64,000 bases of DNA from Streptomyces liangshanensis (GTDB lineage Bacteria; Actinomycetota; Actinomycetes; Streptomycetales; Streptomycetaceae): positions 6,517,501 to 6,581,500 of the forward strand of contig NZ_CP050177.1 of NCBI RefSeq assembly GCF_011694815.1, given 5' to 3'. Within the stretch, counting starts at the first letter, position 1, and every line of letters begins with the position of its first letter. The position numbers and the translations under genes were made by a program. The notes beneath the pieces are model-generated. The model was not told where the DNA came from. It worked only from the letters and a program-made list of their open reading frames with translations, and searched no databases. Below, piece by piece: positions 8,764 to 16,418 of the stretch.

Positions 8764-8798
8764 CGGATCCGCCCACCACAGACGGATCCGCCCACCAC
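8764..8798 (+). repeat. 16-bp direct repeat between amidase genes
   Basis: CGGATCCGCCCACCAC occurs at 8764-8779 and 8783-8798 with a 3-bp spacer, and a degenerate CGCCCACC precedes it. No gene; probably downstream of amidase 2. Confidence 0.8.
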
Positions 8799-8862
8799 GC
8801 GCGGCGGGCCCCCACCACTCGCGCCATGCGGAGCGGTGAGGGCCCGTCGTGCGGAACGGGGG

Positions 8863-10269
8863 TCAGAGGTCGGGGTATTGGCCCCGGACCGGGCTGAGCG
8901 ACTCCAGGAGGGCGGCGCTGTGCAGGATCGTCGACTCCGCGTACCAGGAGGCGGCCAGCTGCACGGCGATCGGCATGCCGTCGCCGCTCGTGCCGAACCG
9001 CATCGACAGCGCCGGCAGCCCCGTCAGGTTGAACGGGACGGTCGTCGACGACACGTGGAAGGCGCCCACCGTCTGCCCGTTGAGGGTGAAGTCCCCGAGC
9101 TGGTGCTCATGGGCGGGGATCGTCGTCACCGGGAGCAGCAGGAGGTCGTACGAGTGGAAGAACGCGGCGAAGCCGTCCCGGAGCCGCCCCACGCCCTGCT
9201 CGGCCCGGATGTAGTCCTCCATGGGCGTGTCGGGCAGGCTTTCCACGACCTTGGAGTACGAGAACATCTGGTCCTCGTGGCCCGCCGTGACCTCCTGGAA
9301 GGCGGGTTTCACCTCCATGACGCTCAGTTTGTTCCAGAGGTCGAGCGGGTTGTCCCGCTCAAGGGCCGGGATGCTCACCGCGTCGACCTGCGCGCCCGTC
9401 GTCCGCAGCGCGTCGGCCGCCGCCTCTACCGTCGCCGCGACCTCGGGGTCCGTCGGGCCGAGCCCCGAGTCGACCAGCCAGCCCACGCGCAGGGGCCGGC
9501 CGGGGTCGGTGCCCACGCCGGTGTCGAACTCGGGCGGGAGGGTGGAGGACCCGTCGGCGCCGTCGGGGCCCGCCAGCAGCGAGTAGGCGAGGGCGAGGTC
9601 GCGGATGGTGCGGGCCATGGGGCCGGCGTGCCAGTCGCGGCGCGGCGCCCGCGGCCAGATGCCCGTCATCGGCACGCGCCCGTGCGACGGCTTGAAGGAC
9701 ACCACACCGGTGTCGGCGGCCGGCCCGCGGATCGAGATGGACAGGTCGGTCGCGAGGCCGAGGGGCGACATCCCGACCGCGATCGACGCGGACTCCCCGC
9801 CGCTGGATCCGCCGGGGGAGCGGTCGAGGTCCCAGGGGTTGTTCGTCCTGCCCGTCAGGAGGTTGTCGGACTCGATCCAGTACGAGAACTCCGGGAGGTT
9901 CGTCTTGGCCAGGACGATTCCCCCGGCCTGCTTCATGCGCGCCACGGCGGTGGCGTCGGTGTCCGGGATCCGGCCCGCGAAGATCGGCGAACCGCGTTGC
10001 GTGAGCACTCCGGCGGTGTCGTACGAGTCCTTCACCGTGAACGGCACGCCGTGGAGCGGGCCCACCTCCCCGCCCGCCGCGAGTTCCTCGTCCGCCGCCC
10101 GCGCGGCCTCCAGCGAGCCGTCGGCAAGGGTGACGATGGCGTTGAGCCTCGGATTCAAGGCCTCGATGCGGTCGAGATGCGCTTGCACCACCTCGACGGA
10201 GGAGACCTTTCCGAGGCGGATCATCTCGGCGAGCTCGGTCGCGTCCGCCTGGGTGAGACCGGTGGTCAT
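8863..10269 (-). CDS. Amidase-signature hydrolase 2 (tandem paralogue)
   Basis: A 468-aa amidase of exactly the same length as its neighbour and collinear throughout. The triad is Lys80, Ser155 and Ser179. The nucleophile loop reads DLSISIRGPA, again without the usual GG. Differences from copy 1 concentrate around residues 131-151 and 255-330 (for example LWNKLSVMEVKPAFQ versus [15 protein letters not shown]), where substrate contacts often lie, suggesting divergence of specificity after duplication. ATG at 10269. The proposed promoter is about 220 bp upstream (10485-10503), giving a long leader, unlike copy 1. Family is certain; substrate is not known. Confidence 0.9.
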   Translation of the reverse strand: MTTGLTQADATELAEMIRLGKVSSVEVVQAHLDRIEALNPRLNAIVTLADGSLEAARAADEELAAGGEVGPLHGVPFTVKDSYDTAGVLTQRGSPIFAGRIPDTDATAVARMKQAGGIVLAKTNLPEFSYWIESDNLLTGRTNNPWDLDRSPGGSSGGESASIAVGMSPLGLATDLSISIRGPAADTGVVSFKPSHGRVPMTGIWPRAPRRDWHAGPMARTIRDLALAYSLLAGPDGADGSSTLPPEFDTGVGTDPGRPLRVGWLVDSGLGPTDPEVAATVEAAADALRTTGAQVDAVSIPALERDNPLDLWNKLSVMEVKPAFQEVTAGHEDQMFSYSKVVESLPDTPMEDYIRAEQGVGRLRDGFAAFFHSYDLLLLPVTTIPAHEHQLGDFTLNGQTVGAFHVSSTTVPFNLTGLPALSMRFGTSGDGMPIAVQLAASWYAESTILHSAALLESLSPVRGQYPDL

Positions 10270-10484
10270 GACGGTGTCCTTCCTGGTCGGCGTCGGCCGG
10301 ATCAGGAGCGCGGGTCACCGCGGTCGGTGCGGGAACGGGCGTCTCCGGACGCCGGAAGCGGGCCCGGGGCGGCGAGCGGACTTCGGCGCGCGTGTACCGG
10401 CGCCCGGGAACTCCGTCGGCGCCGGGAACATCGCCCTGTCGCGGGCCCCATGGGCAACCGGCCCGGTCGATTCGTTTTTCCCTC
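10270..10484. other. long GC-rich leader region of amidase 2
   Basis: No gene seen. Contains a GGCGTC-TCCG-GACGCC hairpin near 10338 and a near-duplicated GGCGCC(C)GGGAAC motif near 10411 and 10430. If the -10 at 10489-10494 is real, this is an untranslated leader of about 210 nt for amidase 2. Confidence 0.35.
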
Positions 10485-10503
10485 GATCAGCCTAATTCTG
10501 ATC
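10485..10503 (-). promoter_or_regulatory. candidate promoter/operator of amidase 2
   Basis: GATCAG (10485-10490) and CTGATC (10498-10503) are a perfect inverted repeat around a minus-strand TAGGCT (10494-10489), a common Streptomyces -10. The dyad thus covers the -10. No -35 consensus is evident. Confidence 0.4.
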
Positions 10504-10594
10504 CCGGGCGCACGCCATCGGGCCGGGGGCGGGGGTCGGGCGCGTGCGCGCGTCGGAGTCGTACCCCTCTCCGAACTCCGTGGTAGATTGCGGG

Positions 10595-10611
10595 AGTTCA
10601 CTGACTGAACT
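10595..10611 (+). promoter_or_regulatory. candidate HxlR operator, site 3
   Basis: AGTTCACTGACTGAACT, a perfect 6-5-6 palindrome. Read on the minus strand its centre is GTCAG, identical to the site at 12934-12950 (13 of 17 identical). A -10 TAGATT at 10584-10589 puts the predicted start site inside it, a repressor-blocking position. Confidence 0.65.
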
Positions 10612-10663
10612 GCCTTGGTGGCGCGTCCCGGCGCACCTGCGCGGTCTCACGAAAGGTGGTCGC

Positions 10664-11629
10664 ATGCCCCACGGCACCAGGCTGTTCCTCGTCACCGGCG
10701 CGACGGGCAAGACCGGGTCGGGCACGGTCCGCGAACTGCTGGCGCAGGGTCACCGCGTCCGCGCCCTGGTGCACCGTGAGGACGGGCGGTCCCGTGCGCT
10801 GGCCGACGCCGGGGCCGAGATCGCCGTGGCGGACCTGCACGACCTGGACGGCGTCACCGCGGCTCTCCGGGGCGTCAGCGGCGCGTACTTCTGCCACCCG
10901 ATCCTGCCGGGCCTGCTGGAGGCGACCACCTACTTCGCCCAGGCGGCGACCGAGGCGGGCGTCCGGTCCGTGGTCAACATGTCCCAGATCTCGGCCCGCC
11001 GCGACGCGGGCAGCGACGCGGCCCGGCTGCATTGGCTGTGCGAACGCCTGTGGGACCGGACCGACCTGCTGACCGTCCACATCCGGCCGACGTTCTTCGC
11101 CGAGTGGCTCACGACCTGGTGGGGGAACCAGGACGGCGAGGGCCTCCTGCGGCTCCCGTTCGGCGACGGCCGCCACGCCCCGATCGCCGCGGCCGACCAG
11201 TCCCGGGTCATCGCGGCGCTGCTGCTCGACCCCGAGCCGCACGACCGCGCCGTGTACACCCTGCACGGGCCGGTCGAACTGAACCACCACGACATCGCCC
11301 GGTCGCTGTCCGGCGTGCTGGGCATGCCGGTGCGGTACGAGCCGATCGGTGTGGACGAGTTCGCGGCCGCCCTGACGGCTCGTGGAGCGGACCCGCACCT
11401 CGTCCAGCACCTGCGCCACGTCGCGGTCGACTACCGGAACGGGGTGTTCGCGGGCACCAACGACCACGTCGAACGCCTCACCGGCCGCGCGCCGCTGTCG
11501 GTCGAGCGGTTCGCCGCCGCGTACCGGTCCGACTTCGCCACCAGCGGCCCGTACTTCCAGCCCGGCGGCCCGCTGGGCCCCGGTGCTCCTCTGAGCCCCG
11601 GTGCTCCTCCGAGTCCCGCCGCCGCCTGA
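10664..11629 (+). CDS. NmrA-type NAD(P)-binding oxidoreductase 1
   Basis: A 321-aa atypical short-chain dehydrogenase. The Rossmann motif GATGKTG is near residue 12, with the second strand VRALVHREDGRS binding the cofactor phosphate, then IAVADLHDLDGVTAAL and SVVNMSQIS. The classical YxxxK catalytic pair is absent, as in NmrA/HSCARG and quinone-reductase-like members. It could reduce a quinone or aldehyde or act as a redox-sensing protein. ATG at 10664 has GAAAGGTGG upstream. A strong HxlR-like palindrome at 10595-10611 lies over its predicted start site, linking it to the regulators at 6698 and 12971. The C-terminal about 20 residues are a GPLGPGAPLSPGAPPSP low-complexity tail made by short DNA repeats. 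Confidence 0.87.
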   Translation: MPHGTRLFLVTGATGKTGSGTVRELLAQGHRVRALVHREDGRSRALADAGAEIAVADLHDLDGVTAALRGVSGAYFCHPILPGLLEATTYFAQAATEAGVRSVVNMSQISARRDAGSDAARLHWLCERLWDRTDLLTVHIRPTFFAEWLTTWWGNQDGEGLLRLPFGDGRHAPIAAADQSRVIAALLLDPEPHDRAVYTLHGPVELNHHDIARSLSGVLGMPVRYEPIGVDEFAAALTARGADPHLVQHLRHVAVDYRNGVFAGTNDHVERLTGRAPLSVERFAAAYRSDFATSGPYFQPGGPLGPGAPLSPGAPPSPAAA

Positions 11630-11714
11630 GTCCCGACACTCCCTGAGTCCCGCGACCGAAACAGGGCCACGCCGCCGGCGGGGCCTCCCCTCGCCCACGA
11701 GTCCTGCGAGCGCC

Positions 11715-11939
11715 ATGACCCTCATGTCTTCCACGGCGGAATCCTCCTTCGCGGCGGAATCCCGCGTCTCCTGTACGGTGTGCGGCGTCGTCACCGGGGC
11801 CCCGACCGAGATCGGATACATCGAACGGTCCAGCGGCCCCGGATTCACGCAGTACGCCTGCCCCGCGTGCGTGCGCGGGACGGTACGCCACCTCTTCTTC
11901 CGGCCCGCGCGGCAGCGTCAGGCGAACCGCTCGCGGTAG
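11715..11939 (+). CDS. Small CxxC/CxxC zinc-ribbon-like protein
   Basis: A 74-aa protein with SCTVCGV near residue 20 and YACPACV near residue 50: two CxxC pairs separated by about 25 residues around TEIGYIERSSGPGF. Small Streptomyces proteins of this pattern occur beside regulators and are predicted to bind zinc; function unknown. No strong RBS; the ATG at 11715 is chosen to exclude a Pro/Arg-rich upstream extension. The 3' end overlaps the convergent NmrA gene by 22 nt. Confidence 0.6.
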   Translation: MTLMSSTAESSFAAESRVSCTVCGVVTGAPTEIGYIERSSGPGFTQYACPACVRGTVRHLFFRPARQRQANRSR

Positions 11940-12784
11940 TCGTGCAGGAACGCCGTCACCGGGCGCGGGGCGTGGCCGGTGATCTGCTGGAACGTGTCCA
12001 CCGTGTAGTCGTTCTCGCCCGCGAGGATCGCCCATTCGCGGGCGATCAGCATCTCGGCCTGTCCCACGGACACCCCGGCGGCGATGAGTTGTTCCAGCAG
12101 GGCCTGCTCGGTCACGAGCCGGAAGCCGACCGGTTCGCCCAGTTCGGCCGACAGCAGCGCGAGCGCCTCGGGCCAGGACAGGGGTTCCGGTCCGGTCAGG
12201 GCGTGGTGCGCGTCCCACAGCGACCGGTCGGTGAGGACACGTACCGCCGCCTCGGCCACGTCGCGGTGATCGATCAGCGCCACCCGGCCGTGGTCGGCGA
12301 GCCCGCTCCACGTACGGGACGCCCGGATCTCGGGGGCTCCGGCCAGCATCGACGCGGAGAACACCGCGGGGCGGACGGTCGAGTACCTGACTCCGGTCGA
12401 GGCGGCGAACGCGTCGACGCTGTAGTGGCCGCGTTGGTTGATGCCCCGCGAATCGGCCGAGGTGTTGAGCACCGACAGGCGCGTGACCTGCTCGATCGAG
12501 GGAATCCCGGCGCTGACGTTGACGACGATGCGCTGGATGACCGCCTCGTAACCGATCGACCCCATCGCGACGAACACGCGGCTGATCCCGTCCAGGGCGC
12601 CGGCGAGTTCCGCCGGGTCCTGCACACGCGTGGCGCGCACGGTCAGCCCGTCGGGCTCACCGAACGCGGAGCGGGCCTTGCCCGGATCGCGGACCAACGC
12701 GGCCACCGGCTCGCCCTGTTCGAGCAGCCCGCGCACCACTTCGGTGCCGACCTTGCCGGTCGCGCCGATCACGGCGGTAGTCAT
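11918..12784 (-). CDS. NmrA-type NAD(P)-binding oxidoreductase 2
   Basis: A 288-aa protein. It begins MTTAVIGATGKVGTEVV with a GATGKVG dinucleotide loop, then VAALVRDPGKA, RVFVAMGS and RLSVLNTSADS, and a C-terminal domain ending FQQITGHAPRPVTAFLHDY, typical of NmrA/YtfG-like quinone- or NADPH-binding proteins. ATG at 12784 has GGAGGGAGG upstream. It is divergent from HxlR gene 2 with 186 bp between, and a 9-5-9 palindrome lies in that gap. HxlR proteins commonly repress adjacent oxidoreductases of this type in response to quinones or aldehydes (family knowledge), so a detoxification role is inferred. Confidence 0.87.
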   Translation of the reverse strand: MTTAVIGATGKVGTEVVRGLLEQGEPVAALVRDPGKARSAFGEPDGLTVRATRVQDPAELAGALDGISRVFVAMGSIGYEAVIQRIVVNVSAGIPSIEQVTRLSVLNTSADSRGINQRGHYSVDAFAASTGVRYSTVRPAVFSASMLAGAPEIRASRTWSGLADHGRVALIDHRDVAEAAVRVLTDRSLWDAHHALTGPEPLSWPEALALLSAELGEPVGFRLVTEQALLEQLIAAGVSVGQAEMLIAREWAILAGENDYTVDTFQQITGHAPRPVTAFLHDYRERFA

Positions 12785-12930
12785 CGCGCCTCCCTCCGGC
12801 ACGGCTCACCGGCCGCGCCCCGGCCCGGCGCCGCACTCCCATTCTCCGGCGACATCCGCCGCCCCGCACATGGGCGCGGGATGTCGCCGGCGGCCTCGGC
12901 GCCGCGGGCGGTGCGGTGCGTGCGGTTCGG

Positions 12931-12953
12931 GGCGGTTCTGTCAGAGAACCGCC
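12931..12953. promoter_or_regulatory. candidate HxlR operator, site 4
   Basis: A perfect palindrome with 9-bp arms (GGCGGTTCT 12931-12939, AGAACCGCC 12945-12953) around GTCAG. The strongest dyad of the four-site set. It covers the -35 position of a promoter whose -10 TACGCT (12959-12964) would give a leaderless transcript starting at the ATG 12971. Confidence 0.75.
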
Positions 12954-12970
12954 ATTGGTACGCTCGTCGC

Positions 12971-13546
12971 ATGACGCTTCCCAGTACGTACGCCGACGCC
13001 AACTGCTCGCTCGCGCGGGCGCTGGAGGTGGTCGGGGAGCGGTGGACGCTGCTCATCGTGCGTGACGCGTTCCACGGGGTGCGCAGGTTCGGCGATTTCG
13101 CCACGCAGCTCAAGATCCCGCGCGCCGTCCTCACGAACCGGTTGAAGCTCCTGGTACGGGAGGGTGTCCTCACCCGCGAGGATCACGCGGCGGCCGGGGT
13201 CGAGTACCGGCTCACGGACAAGGGCGTCGGTCTGTGGCCGGCCGTGCGGGTCCTGATGGACTGGGGCGACGAGCACTACTCTCCCGGCGGGCCGCGCCGC
13301 GCGCTCCGCCACGATCAGGACGGCGGCCTCCTCGACCGCGAGGGGCGCTGCGAGGGGTGCGGACTGACCGTCCCGGTCCCGGACATCCGTATCGAACCCG
13401 GCCCGGGATTCGATACGGCGGTCCCGGTCCCCGATCCCGTGTCCCGCGCGATGAACACCCCGCGCCGGCTCCTGGAACCACTCACACCACAGCCCCCGCG
13501 CGCGCCCGACAAGCGGCCCAACTCCGCCGCCAGGACCGGGGCGTAG
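12971..13546 (+). CDS. HxlR-family regulator 2
   Basis: A 191-aa paralogue of the gene at 6698. Shared stretches include LEVxGERWTLLIxRDAFHGVRRF and the recognition helix PRAVLTNRLKLLVREGVL. Cys12 (DANCSLARAL) is conserved at the YodB-type sensing position, and the C-terminal extension keeps a CxxC pair (CEGCG). The C-terminus is longer and Pro/Arg-rich, ending in low-complexity residues. No Shine-Dalgarno: the -10 TACGCT is 6 nt before the ATG, indicating a leaderless mRNA. The palindrome at 12931-12953 overlaps the -35, so autorepression is likely, together with control of the divergent NmrA gene at 12784. Confidence 0.9.
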   Translation: MTLPSTYADANCSLARALEVVGERWTLLIVRDAFHGVRRFGDFATQLKIPRAVLTNRLKLLVREGVLTREDHAAAGVEYRLTDKGVGLWPAVRVLMDWGDEHYSPGGPRRALRHDQDGGLLDREGRCEGCGLTVPVPDIRIEPGPGFDTAVPVPDPVSRAMNTPRRLLEPLTPQPPRAPDKRPNSAARTGA

Positions 13547-13564
13547 CCCCCCTCACCCGCTTCC

Positions 13565-13814
13565 TCAGCGGAACGTGTGGACCACCCCCGGCCGGGACCC
13601 ACAGTTCGAGGATCGTCCGCCCACCCGCCTGCCGGACGGGATACCGGCTCACGAACTCCGACTCGACGTCGAAACGAGTGACGAAGCCGGCCCCGTCGTG
13701 CTTCACGTTCCAGTCCCGCGCGATCCTGACCGCGTAGTCCTCGTTGAGGACGGGGTAGAAGATCGGCTGCTCGGGCAGCCGTTGTCGGGGTGGGTCGGGC
13801 CAGCGGACGGGGCG
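13565..13814 (-). pseudogene. decayed fragment of a Streptomyces hypothetical protein
   Basis: Translating the minus strand gives LPEQPIFYPVLNEDYAV, then ARDWNVKHDGAGFVTRF and GGRTILELWVPAG, a conserved core I recall in Streptomyces proteins often labelled ADP-ribosylation/crystallin J1 (label recalled, not searched). There is no start: the 5' end runs into the stop of the EamA gene. After WVPAG the frame is lost, but another frame reads VVHTFR then TGA (13567-13565), resembling the normal C-terminal ending. A short internal deletion with frameshift plus a 5' truncation therefore best explains it. Confidence 0.6.
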
Positions 13815-14828
13815 TCAGTCGCGTGTGCCCGTGCGTTGGGTGACGGCGATGCAGACGAGGACCGCGATCGCGGCCGCCACGGCCGCCGCTGGGAGGTGTT
13901 CGCCCAGGAGGAGTACGGCCCAGACCAGGGTCAGCAGCGGTTGGGCGAGTTGGAGTTGGCTGGCGCGGGCGATGCCGATCGACGCCATGCCCCGGTACCA
14001 GACGTACAGGCCGAAGAAGGTCGACACCGACGCCACCCACAGGACCCCGACCACGCCGTGGGGCGACAGCCGTACCGGCTCGAAGGACAGCGCGGTCGCC
14101 GCGCCCGCCACCGAGAGCGGTAGGCACCCGATCAGCGCCCAGCCGATCACCTGCCAGCCGGGCATCTCCCGCGCCAGCCGCCCGCCTTCGGTGTAACCGG
14201 CCGCGCACACCAGCAGCGCGCCGAAGAGGTACAGGTCGCCGGAGGACAGGGTGCCGCCGCTCTGCTGGACCGCGAAGGCGAGGACCACCGCCGCGCCCGC
14301 GACGGCCGCCCACCAGAACGCGCGCGACGGGCGGCGTCCGGTCCGCAGGGTCGCGAAGGCCGCCGTCGTCAGCGGCAACAGCCCGACCACCACGGCCGCG
14401 TGCGCGCTGGTGGAGGTCTCCAGTGCCAGGGTCGTCAGCAGCGGGAAGCCGACCACGACCCCGCCCGCGACCACCGCGAGCCCGGCCCAGTGCCTCCGCG
14501 CGGGCACCGGGACGCGCAGCGCGAGCAGGAAGCCGCCCGCGAGGAGCGCGGCGAGGGCGCTGCGGACGGCGACCAGGGACCAGGGGCCGAAGCTCTCCAG
14601 GCCCCACGCCGTGGAGGGGAAGGTGAGGGAGAAGGCGAGGACGCCGAGCACGGCGAGGAGGGTGCCGGAGCGGGCGGAGGAGCCGGAAGCGGGAAGCGGC
14701 GCGGTACGGCCGGGGGTGGGAGGGGGCGCGGTACGGCCCCCGGAGGTGGGAAAGGGCGCGGTACGGCCGCCGGAGGTGGTGTCCACCGCTATCGGAGTGT
14801 CGGGAGTAGCGCTATCCTGTGCCGTCAT
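13815..14828 (-). CDS. EamA/DMT-family transporter
   Basis: A 337-aa inner-membrane protein with about ten predicted transmembrane helices from residue 55 on, arranged as two EamA repeats (LLAVLGVLAFSLTFPSTAWGL ... LVCAAGYTEGGRLAREMPGW ... YRGMASIGIARASQLQLAQPLLTLVWAVLLLGE). It probably exports or imports a small metabolite. The first 50 residues are hydrophilic repeats (GGRTAPFPTS, GGRTAPPPT, GRTAPLPAS), encoded by imperfect DNA repeats, and are unusual for the family. The start codon lies in the same CATG as the divergent MocR-type gene, a classic pairing in which a PLP-binding regulator controls a transporter. Substrate might be a vitamin B6 vitamer, an amino acid or an amine. Confidence 0.88.
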   Translation of the reverse strand: MTAQDSATPDTPIAVDTTSGGRTAPFPTSGGRTAPPPTPGRTAPLPASGSSARSGTLLAVLGVLAFSLTFPSTAWGLESFGPWSLVAVRSALAALLAGGFLLALRVPVPARRHWAGLAVVAGGVVVGFPLLTTLALETSTSAHAAVVVGLLPLTTAAFATLRTGRRPSRAFWWAAVAGAAVVLAFAVQQSGGTLSSGDLYLFGALLVCAAGYTEGGRLAREMPGWQVIGWALIGCLPLSVAGAATALSFEPVRLSPHGVVGVLWVASVSTFFGLYVWYRGMASIGIARASQLQLAQPLLTLVWAVLLLGEHLPAAAVAAAIAVLVCIAVTQRTGTRD

Positions 14829-14829
14829 G
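14813..14829. promoter_or_regulatory. overlapping divergent start codons (CATG) with MocR -10
   Basis: The plus-strand ATG of the MocR gene (14827-14829) and the minus-strand ATG of the EamA gene (14828-14826) share two bases. TATCCT at 14813-14818 is a plausible plus-strand -10, predicting a start at about 14825 and a near-leaderless mRNA. Each promoter must lie in the other gene's coding region. Confidence 0.55.
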
Positions 14830-16278
14830 CACGAGCGTAGCAGTGTACGAGAACTGGCCGACATCCTGCGCGAGGAGCTGAACCGCTACCCTCCCGGCGG
14901 AAAGCTGCCGTCGAGCCGCGCGCTCGTCGAGCACCACCACGTCTCCCCGGTCACCGTCTCCCGCGCCCTCGCCCGCCTCGCCGCCGAGGGCCTGGTCGTC
15001 ACCCGCCCCGGCGCCGGTGCCTTCCGCGCCGCCGCCCGGCCCACCGCCCCGCCGGCCGGTGACACCTCCTGGCAGGAGGTCACGCTCAGCGCCGACGCCC
15101 AGGCCGAACTCGTTCCCCGGTCCGTCGACGCCTCCGCCGTCCTCGTCACCCTCGCCGCGCCACCCCCCGGAGTCGTCGAGTTCAACGGCGGCTACCTGCA
15201 CCCCTCCCTCCAGCCCGAACAGGCGATGGGCGCCGCCCTGGCACGGGCCGGCCGGCGCCCCGGTGCGTGGGGGCGGCCGCCCGCCGAGGGCCTCCCGGAG
15301 CTGCGCGAGTGGTTCGCCCGCTCGGTCGGGGACCGCTGCACGGCCGCCGAGGTGCTGGTCACCGCGGGCGGCCAGAGCGCCCTGACGACCGCGGTACGGG
15401 CCCTCGCCCCGCCCGGCGCCCCGGTACTCGTCGAATCGCCCACCTACCCCGGCATGCTGGCCATCGCCCGCGCCGCCGGACTGCGCCCCGTACCCGTCCC
15501 CGTCGACTCCGACGGCGTACGGCCCGACCTCCTCGCCGCCGCCTTCCGGGCCACCGGCGCCCGGGTGTTCGTCTGCCAGCCGCTCTTCCAGAACCCCACC
15601 GGCGCCGTCCTCTCGCCGGACCGCAGGCCCCAGGTGCTCAGGATCGCCCGGGAGGCGGGCGCCTTCGTCGTGGAGGACGACTTCGCCCGCAGGCTGGTCC
15701 ACGAGGACGCGGGCCCGCTGCCCGCGCCCCTCGCCGCCGACGACCCCGACGGCGTGGTCGTCCACGTCAGCTCCCTCACCAAGGCCGCCTCGGCGAGCCT
15801 GCGCGTCGGCATGCTCGCCGCCCGCGGCCCCGTCCTGGAACGGCTGCGCGCCATCCACGTCGTCGACACCTTCTTCGTCCCGCGCCCCCTCCAGGAAGCC
15901 GCCCTGGAACTCGTCGGATCCGCCGCCTGGAGCCGGCACCTGCGCGCCCTCGCCGGGGCGTTGCGGACCCGCAGGGACACCATGGCCGCCGCCCTGCGCC
16001 GGGAACTGCCCGAACTGGCCGTCCCGCACCTGCCCGCCGGCGGCCACCACCTCTGGATCCGTCTCCCCGACGGCGCCGACGAACCGGCCGTCGTCTCCGC
16101 CGCACTGCGCGCGGGGGTGGCCGTCGCCCCGGGCCGCGCCTACTTCAGCGCCGAGGCGCCGGCCGGGCGGCTGCGGCTGAGCTTCGCCGCGGTGGCCGGT
16201 CCCGCGGAGATCGACGAGGGGGTACGCAGGCTCCGCACCGCCTGTGACGAGGCACTCCTTCCGCCGGGCGGAGGGTAG
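14827..16278 (+). CDS. MocR/PdxR-type regulator (GntR HTH + aminotransferase fold)
   Basis: A 483-aa protein. Residues 1-70 are a GntR winged helix (VRELADILREELNRYPPGGKLPSSRALVEHHHVSPVTVSRALARLAAEGLV). From about residue 120 there is a class-I aminotransferase fold with QSALTTAVRALAPPG, NPTGAVLSPDRR, VVEDDFARR and the PLP-lysine motif HVSSLTKAASASLRVGML. Such proteins usually have lost transaminase activity and use PLP or PLP-ligand adducts as an effector. Divergent to and touching the EamA transporter gene, which it presumably activates or represses. No RBS is evident; translation is likely leaderless. Confidence 0.92.
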   Translation: MHERSSVRELADILREELNRYPPGGKLPSSRALVEHHHVSPVTVSRALARLAAEGLVVTRPGAGAFRAAARPTAPPAGDTSWQEVTLSADAQAELVPRSVDASAVLVTLAAPPPGVVEFNGGYLHPSLQPEQAMGAALARAGRRPGAWGRPPAEGLPELREWFARSVGDRCTAAEVLVTAGGQSALTTAVRALAPPGAPVLVESPTYPGMLAIARAAGLRPVPVPVDSDGVRPDLLAAAFRATGARVFVCQPLFQNPTGAVLSPDRRPQVLRIAREAGAFVVEDDFARRLVHEDAGPLPAPLAADDPDGVVVHVSSLTKAASASLRVGMLAARGPVLERLRAIHVVDTFFVPRPLQEAALELVGSAAWSRHLRALAGALRTRRDTMAAALRRELPELAVPHLPAGGHHLWIRLPDGADEPAVVSAALRAGVAVAPGRAYFSAEAPAGRLRLSFAAVAGPAEIDEGVRRLRTACDEALLPPGGG

Positions 16279-16418
16279 CGGACCGGCGGCGGGGGAGCGG
16301 GCGGCTGCCGGCCGGAGGACGCCGGTCCGCATATGTCACGCCCATATCCCGCGTCGTTCCCTCCCCGGCCGCCCGCTGACTCTTGACCAGGTCGCCGTTC
16401 GGATCCACGATCACGGCC

